A DNA stretch of 46,525 nucleotides from Verrucomicrobiota bacterium (GTDB taxonomy: Bacteria > Verrucomicrobiota > Verrucomicrobiia > JADLBR01): assembly GCA_029560585.1 (NCBI GenBank), contig JAKQKQ010000017.1:1-46525 (forward strand). Direction: 5' to 3'. This document shows, one piece after another, positions 18,242 to 28,077 of the stretch. The notes beneath the pieces were generated by a model. The model worked only from the letters and a program-made list of their open reading frames with translations. It was not told the DNA's origin and did not search any database. The position numbers were made by a program, and so were the translations under genes. The stretch's first letter is position 1. Each line of letters opens with the position of its first letter.

Positions 18242-18402
18242 CTTGAAAATGGGGCGCAACGACCGAGCAGCGAAGGGCTTGCGCCCTTCGGCGTGGGCCG
18301 GGCGCTCGCCGAAGCCGGAATGTTGGTAAAATCGCCCCTGGCGATCGGCTTCGCCACGATTTTCCGCCCCGGTGGTCCGGCAGCCGCCGGATGGGATCTG
18401 AC
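18242..18402 (+). repeat. Structured intergenic repeat, copy A
   Basis: About 160 bases starting immediately after the DeoR-family stop codon closely match 39703-39866 (roughly three-quarters or more identical by eye). Three hairpins are kept with identical stems but different loops. CGAAGGGC/GCCCTTCG (18271-18290) has loop TTGC here and TCGC in copy B. ATCGCC/GGCGAT has loop CCT against TCT. CCGGC/GCCGG has loop AGCC against TGCG. At the right end CTCGAAAATTCAG (18401-18413) equals the left end of copy B, as if a second unit began there. No coding role is apparent. Confidence 0.85.
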
Positions 18403-18531
18403 TCGAAAATTCAGACACCGAATCGCAGGAGCCTGCTCGCAGGCGATTCCATTCACGAATTGCGCGCGTGCGCGCTGCCAGATCTCACAAAACAAAGGCG
18501 AACCGGCAAGGCATCAACCGGTGCCCGACAG
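18403..18531. other. Non-coding stretch between the repeat and the glnA terminator
   Basis: No credible gene was seen here. Besides the 13-base repeat fragment at 18401-18413, it contains a small dispersed hairpin repeat (18431-18449, listed separately) followed by a GCGCGCGTGCGCGC-type inverted repeat. The genes on both sides converge, so this is a 3' flank for both. Confidence 0.6.
18431..18449. repeat. Small dispersed hairpin repeat, copy 1
   Basis: The 19-mer GCCTGCTCGCAGGCGATTC recurs exactly at 22372-22390. GCCTGC/GCAGGC folds into a hairpin with a two-base loop. In both places a second GC-rich inverted repeat follows within about 20 bases, and both copies lie between convergent genes. 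This resembles REP-type extragenic elements. Confidence 0.7.
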
Positions 18532-18561
18532 AAAAAAGGGGCCGGCCTCGCGGCCGGCCCC
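18532..18561 (-). terminator. Rho-independent terminator of glnA
   Basis: On the minus strand a 10-bp perfect stem GGGGCCGGCC/GGCCGGCCCC with a four-base loop (18538-18561) is followed by six T residues (18537-18532). It lies 26 nt beyond the glnA stop, as expected for an intrinsic terminator. Confidence 0.9.
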
Positions 18562-18587
18562 CAATCTTCACTCCGCATCCACCCCGA

Positions 18588-20021
18588 TCAGACGTCGAAG
18601 TAGAGGAAGAACTCGTGCGGGTGCGGCCGCACGCGCAGCGCGTCATAGTCCGCGTAGCGCATCGACAGCATCGTGTCGACGAGGTCCTTGCTGAACACAT
18701 CGCCCTTCAGCAGGAAGTCGTGGTCCGCCTCCAGCGCCTGCGCCGCGCCCTGCAGCGAGTCGGGCGCGCTGGGCACCTTGGCCAGTTCCTCGGGCGCCAA
18801 CTCGTACAGGTTCTTGTCGAGCGGATCGCCCGGATGGATCTTGTTCAGCACGCCGTCTAGCCCCGCCATGAGCATCGCCGCGCACGCGAGGTACGGATTG
18901 GCCGCCGGATCCGGGGTCCGGAATTCCACGCGGATCGATTTCGGGCTCGACGAGTACGTCGGGATCCGGATCGCCGCGCTGCGGTTCCGCGCCGAGTACG
19001 CGAAGTTCACCGGCGCCTCGAAGCCCGGCGTCAGCCGCTTGAAGCTGTTGGTCGTCGGGTTGCAGATCGCCGTCAGCGCCTTCGCGTGCTTGATGATCCC
19101 ACCGATGTAGTAGAGGGCGACGTCGCTCAGGTTCGCGTAGCCCTTGCCGGCGAACACCGGCGTCCCGTTCTTCCAGATCGACTGGTGGGTGTGCATCCCC
19201 GAGCCGTTGTCGCCAAAGAGCGGCTTCGGCATGAACGTCGCCGTCTTGCCAAACCGCTTCGCGATGTTTTTCACGACGTACTTGTAGAGGCACATCTTGT
19301 CGCCCGTCCTCACCATCGAGTCGAAACGGATGTCGATCTCCGCCTGGCCCGCCGTCGCCACCTCGTGGTGCTGCCGCTCGATCTTGATGCCGAGCGCCTC
19401 CATCGTCAGCACCATCTGGTCCCGCAGATCCTGTTGCGAGTCCGCCGGCGGCACGGGGAGATAGCCCTCCTTGTGGCGGATCTTGTAGCCCAGGTTCGGG
19501 CCTTCCTCTCGCCCCGTGTTCCAGATGCCCTCGACCGAATCCACCGAGTACATGCTGCCGTTGGACGCGCTGCTGTACCGCACGTCATCGAACACGAAGA
19601 ACTCGGCCTCCGGGCCGAAGAACGCCGTGTCGCCCACGCCCGTGCTCTTCAGGTATGCCTCCGCCCGCAGCGCCACGCTCCGCGGATCGCGCTCATAGGT
19701 TTCCCCCGTCACCGGGTCCTTGACCGCGCACGTCAGGCTCAGCGTCGGCTCCGCGCAGAACGGATCGATGAACGCCGTCGCCGGATCCGGCATCACAAGC
19801 ATGTCGGAGGCGTGGATCGCCTTCCACCCGCGGATCGACGAGCCGTCGAACCCCAGCCCCTCCTGAAACGTTGCCTCCTCCAATTCCCCGATCGTCGTCG
19901 TGAAGTGCTGCCAGGTCCCGGGGATGTCGCAGAACTTGTAGTCCACGAGCTTCACGCCGTTCTTCTTGGCGAAGTCGAGAACCTCCTTGCCCGATTTGGC
20001 TTCTATGTACTTTGCTTCCAT
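18588..20021 (-). CDS. glnA: Type I glutamine synthetase
   Basis: This 477-residue cytoplasmic enzyme makes glutamine from glutamate, ammonia and ATP as a dodecamer. The beta-grasp N-terminus contains [12 protein letters not shown]. The catalytic domain has FFGPEAEFF, GHxxE-type metal ligands ([14 protein letters not shown]), [22 protein letters not shown] and the [14 protein letters not shown] block. Y406 in NLYEL is the adenylylation site of GSI-beta enzymes, so control by an adenylyltransferase is expected (no glnE in the window). GGAG lies 7 nt before the ATG. It follows a PII gene by 105 nt and ends at a strong terminator, so the two genes are probably co-transcribed. Confidence 0.98.
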   Translation of the reverse strand: MEAKYIEAKSGKEVLDFAKKNGVKLVDYKFCDIPGTWQHFTTTIGELEEATFQEGLGFDGSSIRGWKAIHASDMLVMPDPATAFIDPFCAEPTLSLTCAVKDPVTGETYERDPRSVALRAEAYLKSTGVGDTAFFGPEAEFFVFDDVRYSSASNGSMYSVDSVEGIWNTGREEGPNLGYKIRHKEGYLPVPPADSQQDLRDQMVLTMEALGIKIERQHHEVATAGQAEIDIRFDSMVRTGDKMCLYKYVVKNIAKRFGKTATFMPKPLFGDNGSGMHTHQSIWKNGTPVFAGKGYANLSDVALYYIGGIIKHAKALTAICNPTTNSFKRLTPGFEAPVNFAYSARNRSAAIRIPTYSSSPKSIRVEFRTPDPAANPYLACAAMLMAGLDGVLNKIHPGDPLDKNLYELAPEELAKVPSAPDSLQGAAQALEADHDFLLKGDVFSKDLVDTMLSMRYADYDALRVRPHPHEFFLYFDV

Positions 20022-20126
20022 GTGTGTCTCCGTTTTGCTGTGTTGCGTGACCTTTTGGCCCGCGCGCGGCGCAACACCGCCCGCCGCCGGCCACGTGTCT
20101 CCTCGGCTCCCGCCGCAGAACTCTCT

Positions 20127-21222
<1,096 letters not shown>

Positions 21223-21241
21223 CTAGACGAGACTTGGGCGC

Positions 21242-22369
21242 ATGCCCTCGCCTCTGATCATTCTCCGCGAAACCTGGTCGGTGACCGCCCAGATGGCACC
21301 CTACCTGCTCCTGGGTTTTGTAGCCGCCGGGCTGCTCTCGCTGTTGCTGACCACAGCGCTCGTACAGCGCGCCGTGGGCGGGCGCGGTTGGCACGCGTCG
21401 CTCAAGGCCGTGCTCATCGGCATCCCGATGCCCCTGTGCTCATGCAGTGTTATCCCTGTCACGGCAACCCTCCGAAAGCACGGCGCCGGCCCGGGCGCCG
21501 CCGCGGCATTCCTCACCGCCACCCCCCAGACCGGAGTGGATAGCATCCTCGCCACGCACGCGCTCATGGGACCTTGGTTCGCCGCCTTCCGCGTGCTCGC
21601 CGCCTTCGTGAGCGGTATGGCCGCCGGCATCGCCGTCGATGCCCTAGGCGACCGCGGCAAAGGGAATTCGGAAGTTCCCGGGGATGGCCGGAAGGGTCAG
21701 AGCCGCTGCTGCCGTTGCGGGACCGGCGGGGCGCCCGACCCCACGGAAAAGCCCACGGATTGCGAGACAGGATTAGACGCTGATCCGGCCTGGCTGCGGG
21801 CGGCGCGCTTCGGTTTCTTCGATTTGCCGCGGGACATCGGTGGGCACCTGATCATCGGCCTGCTCATCAGCGGCGTGATCGGCGCCACGGTGCCACCGGA
21901 TGTGCTCTCGAGCATCTGCCCACCCTGGTACCTGGCTTACGCCGCGGCCATGGCCATCGGCTTGCCTCTCTACGTGTGCTCGACCGCCTCCATTCCCATC
22001 GCATCCGCCATGATCGCCTCCGGCCTGTCTCCGGGCGCGGCACTCGTATTCCTCATCACGGGCCCGGCCACCAACGCCGCCACCATCGCCACCGCCACAA
22101 AGATGCTCGGGGGTTGGGGCACTGTCGCCTACCTGATTTCGCTGATGGTTACGTCCTGGGCCATGGGCGCCGCCGCGGACGCCCTGCCCATTGCCCCGGC
22201 GATCAGTGCCCACGTGGCCACGCATTGTGGTGCCCTCTCCGCCTGGCATCACGCCGCCGGTGCCGCGCTGTGCGCGATCCTCGTTATCCCGGCGCTGGCG
22301 CGGCTGGGGCGAAGATCGGACCAATGCCCAGAATCTCACAGCGCGACGACTGTAGAACATCCGGAGTAG
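21242..22369 (+). CDS. ArsP/SO_0444-like permease (putative metal efflux)
   Basis: This is a 375-residue inner-membrane protein with about nine to ten hydrophobic segments in two halves. The first half carries the signature PMPLCSCSVIPV (C66, C68) followed by GAAAAFLTATPQTGVDS; the second half has PLYVCSTASIPIASAMI and ITGPATNAATI. These belong to the PF03773 permease family, whose SO_0444 branch is associated with Cu/Zn efflux and whose ArsP branch exports organoarsenicals. The loop between the halves is Cys-rich (RCCRCGTGG), a possible metal-sensing or metal-delivery site. The substrate is inferred, not shown. It stands alone, divergent from the PII gene and convergent with the AsmA-like gene. 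Confidence 0.85.
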   Translation: MPSPLIILRETWSVTAQMAPYLLLGFVAAGLLSLLLTTALVQRAVGGRGWHASLKAVLIGIPMPLCSCSVIPVTATLRKHGAGPGAAAAFLTATPQTGVDSILATHALMGPWFAAFRVLAAFVSGMAAGIAVDALGDRGKGNSEVPGDGRKGQSRCCRCGTGGAPDPTEKPTDCETGLDADPAWLRAARFGFFDLPRDIGGHLIIGLLISGVIGATVPPDVLSSICPPWYLAYAAAMAIGLPLYVCSTASIPIASAMIASGLSPGAALVFLITGPATNAATIATATKMLGGWGTVAYLISLMVTSWAMGAAADALPIAPAISAHVATHCGALSAWHHAAGAALCAILVIPALARLGRRSDQCPESHSATTVEHPE

Positions 22370-22371
22370 GG

Positions 22372-22390
22372 GCCTGCTCGCAGGCGATTC
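22372..22390. repeat. Small dispersed hairpin repeat, copy 2
   Basis: This is an exact copy of the 19-mer at 18431-18449, immediately after the permease stop codon. It is followed by a self-complementary GATTCGAATC and a GCGC-AA-GCGC hairpin. The location between convergent genes could let it act in 3'-end formation or mRNA protection. Confidence 0.7.
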
Positions 22391-22436
22391 GAATCGTGCG
22401 CAAGCGCGCTCCAACGCCCCCTCGCCAATGCGCCCC

Positions 22437-23888
22437 TCACCTGATCAACGAGTCGATGACATCGATCACCGTGCGCACCGCTCCCCCAACGTTCTCTCGG
22501 ACCTCTCGAACCGCCCCGCTGGCCAGGCGAGGCGTGAGATCCTCCTGGACTCGCTCGCGCGTCCCCGAAACCTTGACCGCGGGCTGCGCCCAGACGTAGC
22601 CATCCGCATCCCTCGTGAACACGTGGCGCCTGGCCCCGGGAATCATTTTCAGCCGCCCTTCTGTCGTCCCCACTTCCAGCATCCCGTCGATCTGCCCCCC
22701 CGAGTCGGCAATCCCGCCATTGATCCGCAGTAACCCCAGCGACTCGACCCAGACATCCTCGAACGAAAGTCGATCGCCTGCCCAGCGCACCTTCGACGTT
22801 GCCCGATCCAGCTTGAAGCTCCGGAATTCCCGGGTGCCGGTCAGGGTGGCGATCTCATCGAGCACCGGCAAGGCCTCGACCTTGCCGTCCGTCAGGCGCA
22901 CTTCGCCTTCGGCAGTGAGTTCCCCCTCGCCCCGCGTCGGTCCCCGGAATCGCGCTGTTCCAGCCAGGCGGCCATCGAGGCGCGCGCGCCAGTCGCCCTG
23001 CAGGAATTGCGCGATTGGCAGGCCATCCGCGCGCACGTTCAGATCTATCGGCCGTTGCCCGGAGAAAACAGCCTCGCCGCTCAACGACACGGCGCCGGCC
23101 CCTCCCTCCTTGAGATTGAGGTCCGCCGACGTGATATAGAGCGCTGGCCAATCGAGTCGGACCCGGAATTCCCCTATCGCCATCGCCGGGACGCCGGGGT
23201 GCCTGAGCGTCCCTCCCTTCCCATGAAACTCCCACGCGCCGGCGGCCGGCCTCGCTTCGACAACCGTGCCGCTGATCGAGCCCACCTTGCCCTCGCCCGC
23301 GGGCCATCTCAGATCGAAGGAGTCCACCCGCGCCCGGCGCATCTCGAAGCGCCGCGGCAACCATGGCAACGAAAACCTCCACCCCCCGCCGCCCCCCCGG
23401 CTCCGGCGGCCTACACCAGCACCCCTGGCCCCGTGCGTCGCGGCCGACTCTCCCAACCCCGGCGCCGATGGAACCCCGGGGGACATTGCGACGGCATCGC
23501 CCGTCTTCCCCATCCGTGTCGCCTCCCCATCTCCAAGATCGATGGAGACGCGCCCGGCCTGGAGGGAATCCAGCCGCCAGACACCTTCGAAGAAACCCCT
23601 CGGACTAAATTGCGCTCTCACCTGGTCCGCCCGTATCGACGACATCCCGCTGCCCGGTGAGCCCTTTCCAAAAAACCCATCCGAATACACGGATGCCTGC
23701 GACCACCGCGGCGGTAGAAACTCCCCCTCGACACCCAGTGCCCTCGAAACCTCCCTCGAGGCCCACGCACGAAACTCCTCGCTCGCCAGCCACCGGTTCA
23801 CCGCCACATGCAGCATGGCCACGCCGACCGCCAACGCGGCCAGCAATGCCACGACCGTGATCAATACCCACCGGCCCATCTTGCCCAT
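22437..23888 (-). CDS. AsmA-like membrane-anchored envelope protein
   Basis: This is a 483-residue protein with one N-terminal membrane segment (WVLITVVALLAALAVGVAML) and a long beta-rich periplasmic part, a typical AsmA/DUF3971-type layout. Members of that superfamily affect outer-membrane lipid or protein traffic. A Gly/Arg-rich insertion (GAGVGRRSRGGGGG) lies around residue 155, and the last third repeats short strand-turn patterns. ATG 23888 is preceded by GGGAG at 7 nt; ATG 23948 is possible and would add 20 Arg-rich residues. Assignment rests on overall pattern rather than a sharp motif. Confidence 0.65.
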   Translation of the reverse strand: MGKMGRWVLITVVALLAALAVGVAMLHVAVNRWLASEEFRAWASREVSRALGVEGEFLPPRWSQASVYSDGFFGKGSPGSGMSSIRADQVRAQFSPRGFFEGVWRLDSLQAGRVSIDLGDGEATRMGKTGDAVAMSPGVPSAPGLGESAATHGARGAGVGRRSRGGGGGWRFSLPWLPRRFEMRRARVDSFDLRWPAGEGKVGSISGTVVEARPAAGAWEFHGKGGTLRHPGVPAMAIGEFRVRLDWPALYITSADLNLKEGGAGAVSLSGEAVFSGQRPIDLNVRADGLPIAQFLQGDWRARLDGRLAGTARFRGPTRGEGELTAEGEVRLTDGKVEALPVLDEIATLTGTREFRSFKLDRATSKVRWAGDRLSFEDVWVESLGLLRINGGIADSGGQIDGMLEVGTTEGRLKMIPGARRHVFTRDADGYVWAQPAVKVSGTRERVQEDLTPRLASGAVREVRENVGGAVRTVIDVIDSLIR

Positions 23889-24081
23889 GCCAATACTCCC
23901 GGCGCCCGCGCGACGCCTCCATCGCCAACCGCCCTTGACGAACAGCATCCCACGGTACCTTCACAATCGCAAGGCGCGGGATCTCCGCCTCGCGTGAGAC
24001 GATTCCCGAATCGGCGATCGGCCACGCGCCGCGCGTTTGACATTGCGCCCCGCCCCTAACCTCACCCAACATCGCCCCCGC

Positions 24082-25815
24082 ATGCTCGAACTCCATGACG
24101 TGACCGTGACCGCCGGCGGGCAACCGTTGCTCCACGGTATCTCGGCCGCATTCCCAGACACTCATTTCGGCGCCATCATCGGCCCCTCGGGCTGCGGCAA
24201 GACCACCCTCCTGCGCGCCATCGCCGGGCTGATCGAGATCTCCGAGGGCAGCATCCTCTGGGGCGGCCGCGACCTCGAGCAGGAGGATCTCTCGCCCTCC
24301 GAACTCGGCTACGTCCCCCAATTCGGCATCGCGCACGCCCGGCTGACCTCCGACGAAAACCTCCGCTCCGCCGCGCGCCTCCGCGTGCGGGGCCTGCGCC
24401 CGCGCGACCGCACCGCCCGAATCCACCAGATCCTCGAGGCCATCGGCATCTGGGACGTCGCCCACCGCCACGTCCGCTTCCTCTCCGGCGGACAACAGCG
24501 CCGCCTCGGCCTCGCCATCGAATTGATCTCCGACCCTCGCCTCCTGCTCTGCGACGAGGTCACCAGCGGCCTCGACCCCAAGGCCGAGAACGACCTGGTC
24601 CACCTCATGCAGCGCCTCGCCATCGATTCCGGCCGGCTCGTCCTCAATGTCACCCACAGCCTCCGGCACATCGACCTCCACAACTCCGTCACGCTGCTCC
24701 ACGGCGGCCACCTCGTCTATCACGGCCCACCCAACCTGCTGCTCCATTATTTCGAGGTCCCACACGCCGAGGACGTCTACCCGAAACTCGCCAGCCGCGA
24801 ACCCGAGGAATGGCACGAGCTCTGGATCGAGAACGCCCACGCTTTCGCCGGACAGGCCCTCATCCCGCGGCGCACGCCCGAGCACGAAGACCACGCACAT
24901 GACGAACCCCATCCCGAGGAGGCTCGCACCGCCCATGCCCCCGCCGCCGCGCCCACGCCAGGACCCTTCCCCCAATTCGTCGAACTCCTCACCCGCCGCT
25001 GCCGCCTCTTCTTGCGAAGCCCCGGCGAAATCTGGCTCCAGATCCTCCTCACGCTCGCCTTCCCCTGCCTCGTCGTCCTCTTCGCCTACAAGGGCCTGCC
25101 CCAGATCCAAAACCTGAACATGGGCGTCGATGTCGATATCCTGGAACAACTCCGCCAGACGATCGACTTCACCATACAGACCAGCCAGATCGGCAGCCTC
25201 GTCTCCGGCCTTGCCATGTTCCAGGTCGTCCTGCTCACCCTTATGGGCTCGAACAACGCCGCCCGCGAGATCGTCGCCGAACGCCTCATCTACGAAAAAG
25301 AAAAACTCTCCGGCCTCCATCCCTCCGCCCACCTCGCCGCCAAGGCAGTCTTCCTTGCCGCCCTCGTCTCCGCCCAGTCCGCCTGGATGTGCGTGTTCGT
25401 GAAATTCATCTGCGGCTTCCCCGGCGACCTCGCGGGCCAGTTCGCCCACCTGTGCCTCGCCAACGGCGCCATGACCGCCATCTGCCTCGCCATCTCCGCA
25501 TGGTCCCGCACGCCCGGCCAGGCCTCTCTCATCTCCATGTACCTCGTCGGCTTCCAGCTCCCCCTGTCCGGCGCCATCCTCGCGCTCCCAGAACCCCTCG
25601 GCGCCATCGTCCGCCCCTTCATCGCCGCATACTGGAGCTGGTCCGGCTACCTCCAGACCATGAAAGATACCCGCCTCTATGACGTCGCCGTCGCCGTCGC
25701 CGGCACCCCCCTCTCGCCCGGCCTCCTCTGCCTCTGGACCCTCGCGTGCCACGTCGCCATCGGCCTCTACCTCGCCTACACCGGCTGCCTCCGCAGTCAG
25801 TGGCAGAATGAGTGA
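24082..25815 (+). CDS. ABCG-like ABC transporter, ATPase fused to permease
   Basis: This 577-residue half-transporter has its ATPase first. Walker A GPSGCGKTT is at 34-42, the ABC signature LSGGQQRR near 134-141, Walker B LLLCDEV near 154-160 and the D-loop SGLD after it. After a linker (about 262-296) very rich in His, Glu, Asp and Ala (HEDHAHDEPHPEE), an ABC-2 type membrane domain with about six helices runs to the end. This order matches ABCG/White-type exporters, which work as dimers. The acidic His-rich linker could bind metal ions. An in-frame TTG at 24037 is really part of a TTGACA hexamer and is not preferred. The substrate is unknown. Confidence 0.88.
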   Translation: MLELHDVTVTAGGQPLLHGISAAFPDTHFGAIIGPSGCGKTTLLRAIAGLIEISEGSILWGGRDLEQEDLSPSELGYVPQFGIAHARLTSDENLRSAARLRVRGLRPRDRTARIHQILEAIGIWDVAHRHVRFLSGGQQRRLGLAIELISDPRLLLCDEVTSGLDPKAENDLVHLMQRLAIDSGRLVLNVTHSLRHIDLHNSVTLLHGGHLVYHGPPNLLLHYFEVPHAEDVYPKLASREPEEWHELWIENAHAFAGQALIPRRTPEHEDHAHDEPHPEEARTAHAPAAAPTPGPFPQFVELLTRRCRLFLRSPGEIWLQILLTLAFPCLVVLFAYKGLPQIQNLNMGVDVDILEQLRQTIDFTIQTSQIGSLVSGLAMFQVVLLTLMGSNNAAREIVAERLIYEKEKLSGLHPSAHLAAKAVFLAALVSAQSAWMCVFVKFICGFPGDLAGQFAHLCLANGAMTAICLAISAWSRTPGQASLISMYLVGFQLPLSGAILALPEPLGAIVRPFIAAYWSWSGYLQTMKDTRLYDVAVAVAGTPLSPGLLCLWTLACHVAIGLYLAYTGCLRSQWQNE

Positions 25816-26188
25816 TATCCTGATGCGCCGGCCTGATACGCCCCCGGATCGCATCGCCTAACGCCGAAACCGGCGGCCCTCCCATCACCAACGCGGCTGC
25901 CGTGTGGGTTTTTCAACGGGCTGCTAATCGGTGGAACACTGACATTATAATATAGATATGGATAGATACATATACCCTGGCGACACGCCCCATATGGAAC
26001 GTTATCATATGAACGTTCTATGAGGTGGATTATCGTTCGCATACCAGATGGCTCTTCGGGCTAAGATATAGTTAAAGCCTTTCCCCGTATGTCTTTTTCT
26101 TTGACGGTTATTCGATGTTTTGTCATGCTTGGCAGGTTGCTTGGGATTCCGCAGGCGCCCGGGGCGCGATTGGGTCTCAGGGGAAAGC
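25816..26188. other. AT-rich intergenic region at the left border of the accessory island
   Basis: No gene is supported in these 373 bases. A CGCCG-AAAC-CGGCG hairpin lies near 25863-25876 and a T-run at about 25912, but they are too far apart for a classical terminator. From about 25920 to 26040 the base composition turns AT-rich. It holds TATAAT at 25946-25951 and, around 25991-26022, a doubled motif in which CATATG is followed by GAACGTT twice (palindromic units CATATG and AACGTT). This may be a promoter with an operator for the hydrolase gene cluster that follows. Confidence 0.45.
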
Positions 26189-27157
26189 ATGTCATTCCGT
26201 GCCACAGCGCCGCGCGCCATGTGCGCGTCAGATAATCCGCCGGACCTTGTCCGACGGTTGCATTCCTCCTGTTGCGCATGGGTCTCTCTCCTGCTAGGCA
26301 TCGTCGTTTCGGCGCATGCCACCGACCGATCCCAGAGCTCGGATCACCCCGGCGACTTTGCCGTCGAACACCTCGCGCTATCCACCAAGGATCTCGCAGA
26401 TATCGATCGTGCCGAGTTTTGGATCTATCGGCCCCGCCGGAGTTCCGGCGGCCATATCCCCTCAGCGCCCGCAGTCGTGTTACTGTCGGGCCAGAATCAA
26501 GATGGTCGTGAGTATCTTCGGGCAGATCAAAATTGGTGGGAAATGGCACGCCGCCGAGGTGCGGCGCTGGTCGCTGCCCATCTTACATCGCCGGATGACG
26601 CCCTCCGGTCTGGCCGTGGTTATTTCGACGCATCGCTCGGCTCTGGCGCCCTTCTCGTCGAGGCGCTGAATCGCGCCGCACTCCCACGAGCCCGGTTGGT
26701 GCTCTTTGGATTCTCCGGGGGCGCCCACTTCGTGGACAGCTTCTCGCGGCTGTGTCCCGAGCGGGTTGCCGCATGGTGCGCCTACTCCGCCGGATGGTGG
26801 TCCCTTCCCGCGGCACCCCGCGGCTCGACCCCTCCCGGCATCATCGCTTGCGGGGAGCGGGACGAGTCCCGCATCCAGGCAAGCCTTCGCCATTACCAGC
26901 GGCTGCGCCGGCTGGGATATCCCGTCCTCTGGGTGCGCCTCGCGGGCGCCTCCCATCAGCTCTCCGGTCGCATGGAGGCTTTCGCGAGGGATTTCTTTGA
27001 GGCCGCCCTCGACGATCGGGCTGCCGATGCGGCCTTCGCCGACATTTCGACGCGGCGCCTCGTGCCCGCTTCCGCTGGCCCCATGGACCCCGCCCTCATC
27101 ACCCAATTGCCATGCAAACGGCTCTATTCAGCCTGGTGTGCGCTGCATTCGCCGTGA
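26189..27157 (+). CDS. Secreted alpha/beta-hydrolase
   Basis: This 322-residue hydrolase contains the nucleophile elbow G-F-S-G-G with Ser176, followed by AHF, and a late His in GASHQLSG that could complete the triad. The N-terminus has a hydrophobic stretch (CCAWVSLLLGIVVSAHA) after a rather long charged region, suggesting export. ATG 26189 is supported by AGGGG about 5 nt upstream; a TTG at 26120 and an ATG at 26219 are alternatives. It overlaps the next hydrolase gene by 46 nt in another frame, so the two are translationally linked. The substrate (ester, peptide or glycan ester) is unknown. Confidence 0.75.
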   Translation: MSFRATAPRAMCASDNPPDLVRRLHSSCCAWVSLLLGIVVSAHATDRSQSSDHPGDFAVEHLALSTKDLADIDRAEFWIYRPRRSSGGHIPSAPAVVLLSGQNQDGREYLRADQNWWEMARRRGAALVAAHLTSPDDALRSGRGYFDASLGSGALLVEALNRAALPRARLVLFGFSGGAHFVDSFSRLCPERVAAWCAYSAGWWSLPAAPRGSTPPGIIACGERDESRIQASLRHYQRLRRLGYPVLWVRLAGASHQLSGRMEAFARDFFEAALDDRAADAAFADISTRRLVPASAGPMDPALITQLPCKRLYSAWCALHSP

Positions 27158-28077
27158 CGGCCCCACCGCCACCGCGGATCTTCACCGAGGTGATCGAAAC
27201 GGGCGTGCGCGAACAGCCCGAGATCACCCTGTTTCTCCGCCTGCCACCCGGCTGTGACAAGCGACACCCGGCTGCCGGTCTCGTGGCCTTCTGCTCCTGG
27301 CAAAGAGATCCCGCCAATCTCCGCAAGATCCTGCAGGGCGAAGGCGGTCTCGTCCGCTACGCGATGGATCGCCGCATGGCCGTGATGACCTGGGATACCG
27401 CGCGCGTCTGGCGCGGTGGCGTCAGCCACAACGACCTCACCCGCGCCCAGGAGCGCGCCCTCGATGACCGATTCGATGATATCGCCCGCGCGTGGGAGAT
27501 AGGGCTCGAGCGCTTCACACGAAAACAGGGCGTCCCCGATAGGGACATCCTTCTCCACGGCATCAGTGGTGGCGCTCACTGGGCGCAGAGGCTGGCCCTG
27601 CGCAAACCCGACCGATTCCTCGCCGCAAGCATCCACGTCGCCAACAGCTATGATGCGCCGTCCCACGGCGCCGGCCGCGTCCTGTGGCTCATCACCTCCG
27701 GCGAATTCGACGGCGGCCTCGCCACTTCCCGCCGCTTCTACCATGAGGCTCGGGCGGCCAAGTATCCCGCCGTTTTCAAAATGGCCCCCCGCCTCGGCCA
27801 TGCCGACCGCTCTGACATGGGCGCGTTCCGCGAGGTATTCTTCGACTACGCCCTTGCCCTGCGCGACGAATGCGCCGCGGGTGCGTCGGGGGAAGGGACA
27901 ACCCCGGCGGACATCATGCGCTCCGGCATCGATCGCGCACAATACGTGGCCGACGCCTTCAACGAGACCATCCTTTCGGGTCCGCTCGCCGCCACGATAC
28001 CCCCATCCCAACGTGTGCCGCTGCCCGATGCGCGGCTGGTCGACCGCTGGCAGCAACTCCTTGTCCCAAAGCGCTGA
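27112..28077 (+). CDS. Secreted alpha/beta-hydrolase, second of tandem pair
   Basis: This 321-residue protein has a short Sec signal (MQTALFSLVCAAFAVTA). The nucleophile motif is HGISGGAHW with Ser152, preceded by DILL, and a probable catalytic His is in RLGHADRSDM. It shares the x-S-G-G-A-H elbow with its upstream neighbour, but overall similarity is low, so the pair is probably an old duplication or functional partners. The next gene starts immediately after the stop codon, showing tight operon packing. Role unknown. Confidence 0.77.
   Translation: MQTALFSLVCAAFAVTAPPPPRIFTEVIETGVREQPEITLFLRLPPGCDKRHPAAGLVAFCSWQRDPANLRKILQGEGGLVRYAMDRRMAVMTWDTARVWRGGVSHNDLTRAQERALDDRFDDIARAWEIGLERFTRKQGVPDRDILLHGISGGAHWAQRLALRKPDRFLAASIHVANSYDAPSHGAGRVLWLITSGEFDGGLATSRRFYHEARAAKYPAVFKMAPRLGHADRSDMGAFREVFFDYALALRDECAAGASGEGTTPADIMRSGIDRAQYVADAFNETILSGPLAATIPPSQRVPLPDARLVDRWQQLLVPKR

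Noticed and set aside
18242-18402. CRISPR array or tRNA in the repeat-rich intergenic regions
   Set aside because: There are only two distant copies, no regular repeat-spacer pattern and no cloverleaf fold.
24037-24065. TTGACA-based promoter for the ABC transporter gene
   Set aside because: No acceptable -10 lies at 16-18 bases; only the -35-like hexamer is convincing.
23605-25854. Minus-strand open frame of 749 codons, Glu/Asp/Gly-rich, opposite the ABC transporter
   Set aside because: Composition is the mirror of the ABC gene's codon use; the plus frame has full Walker and signature motifs.
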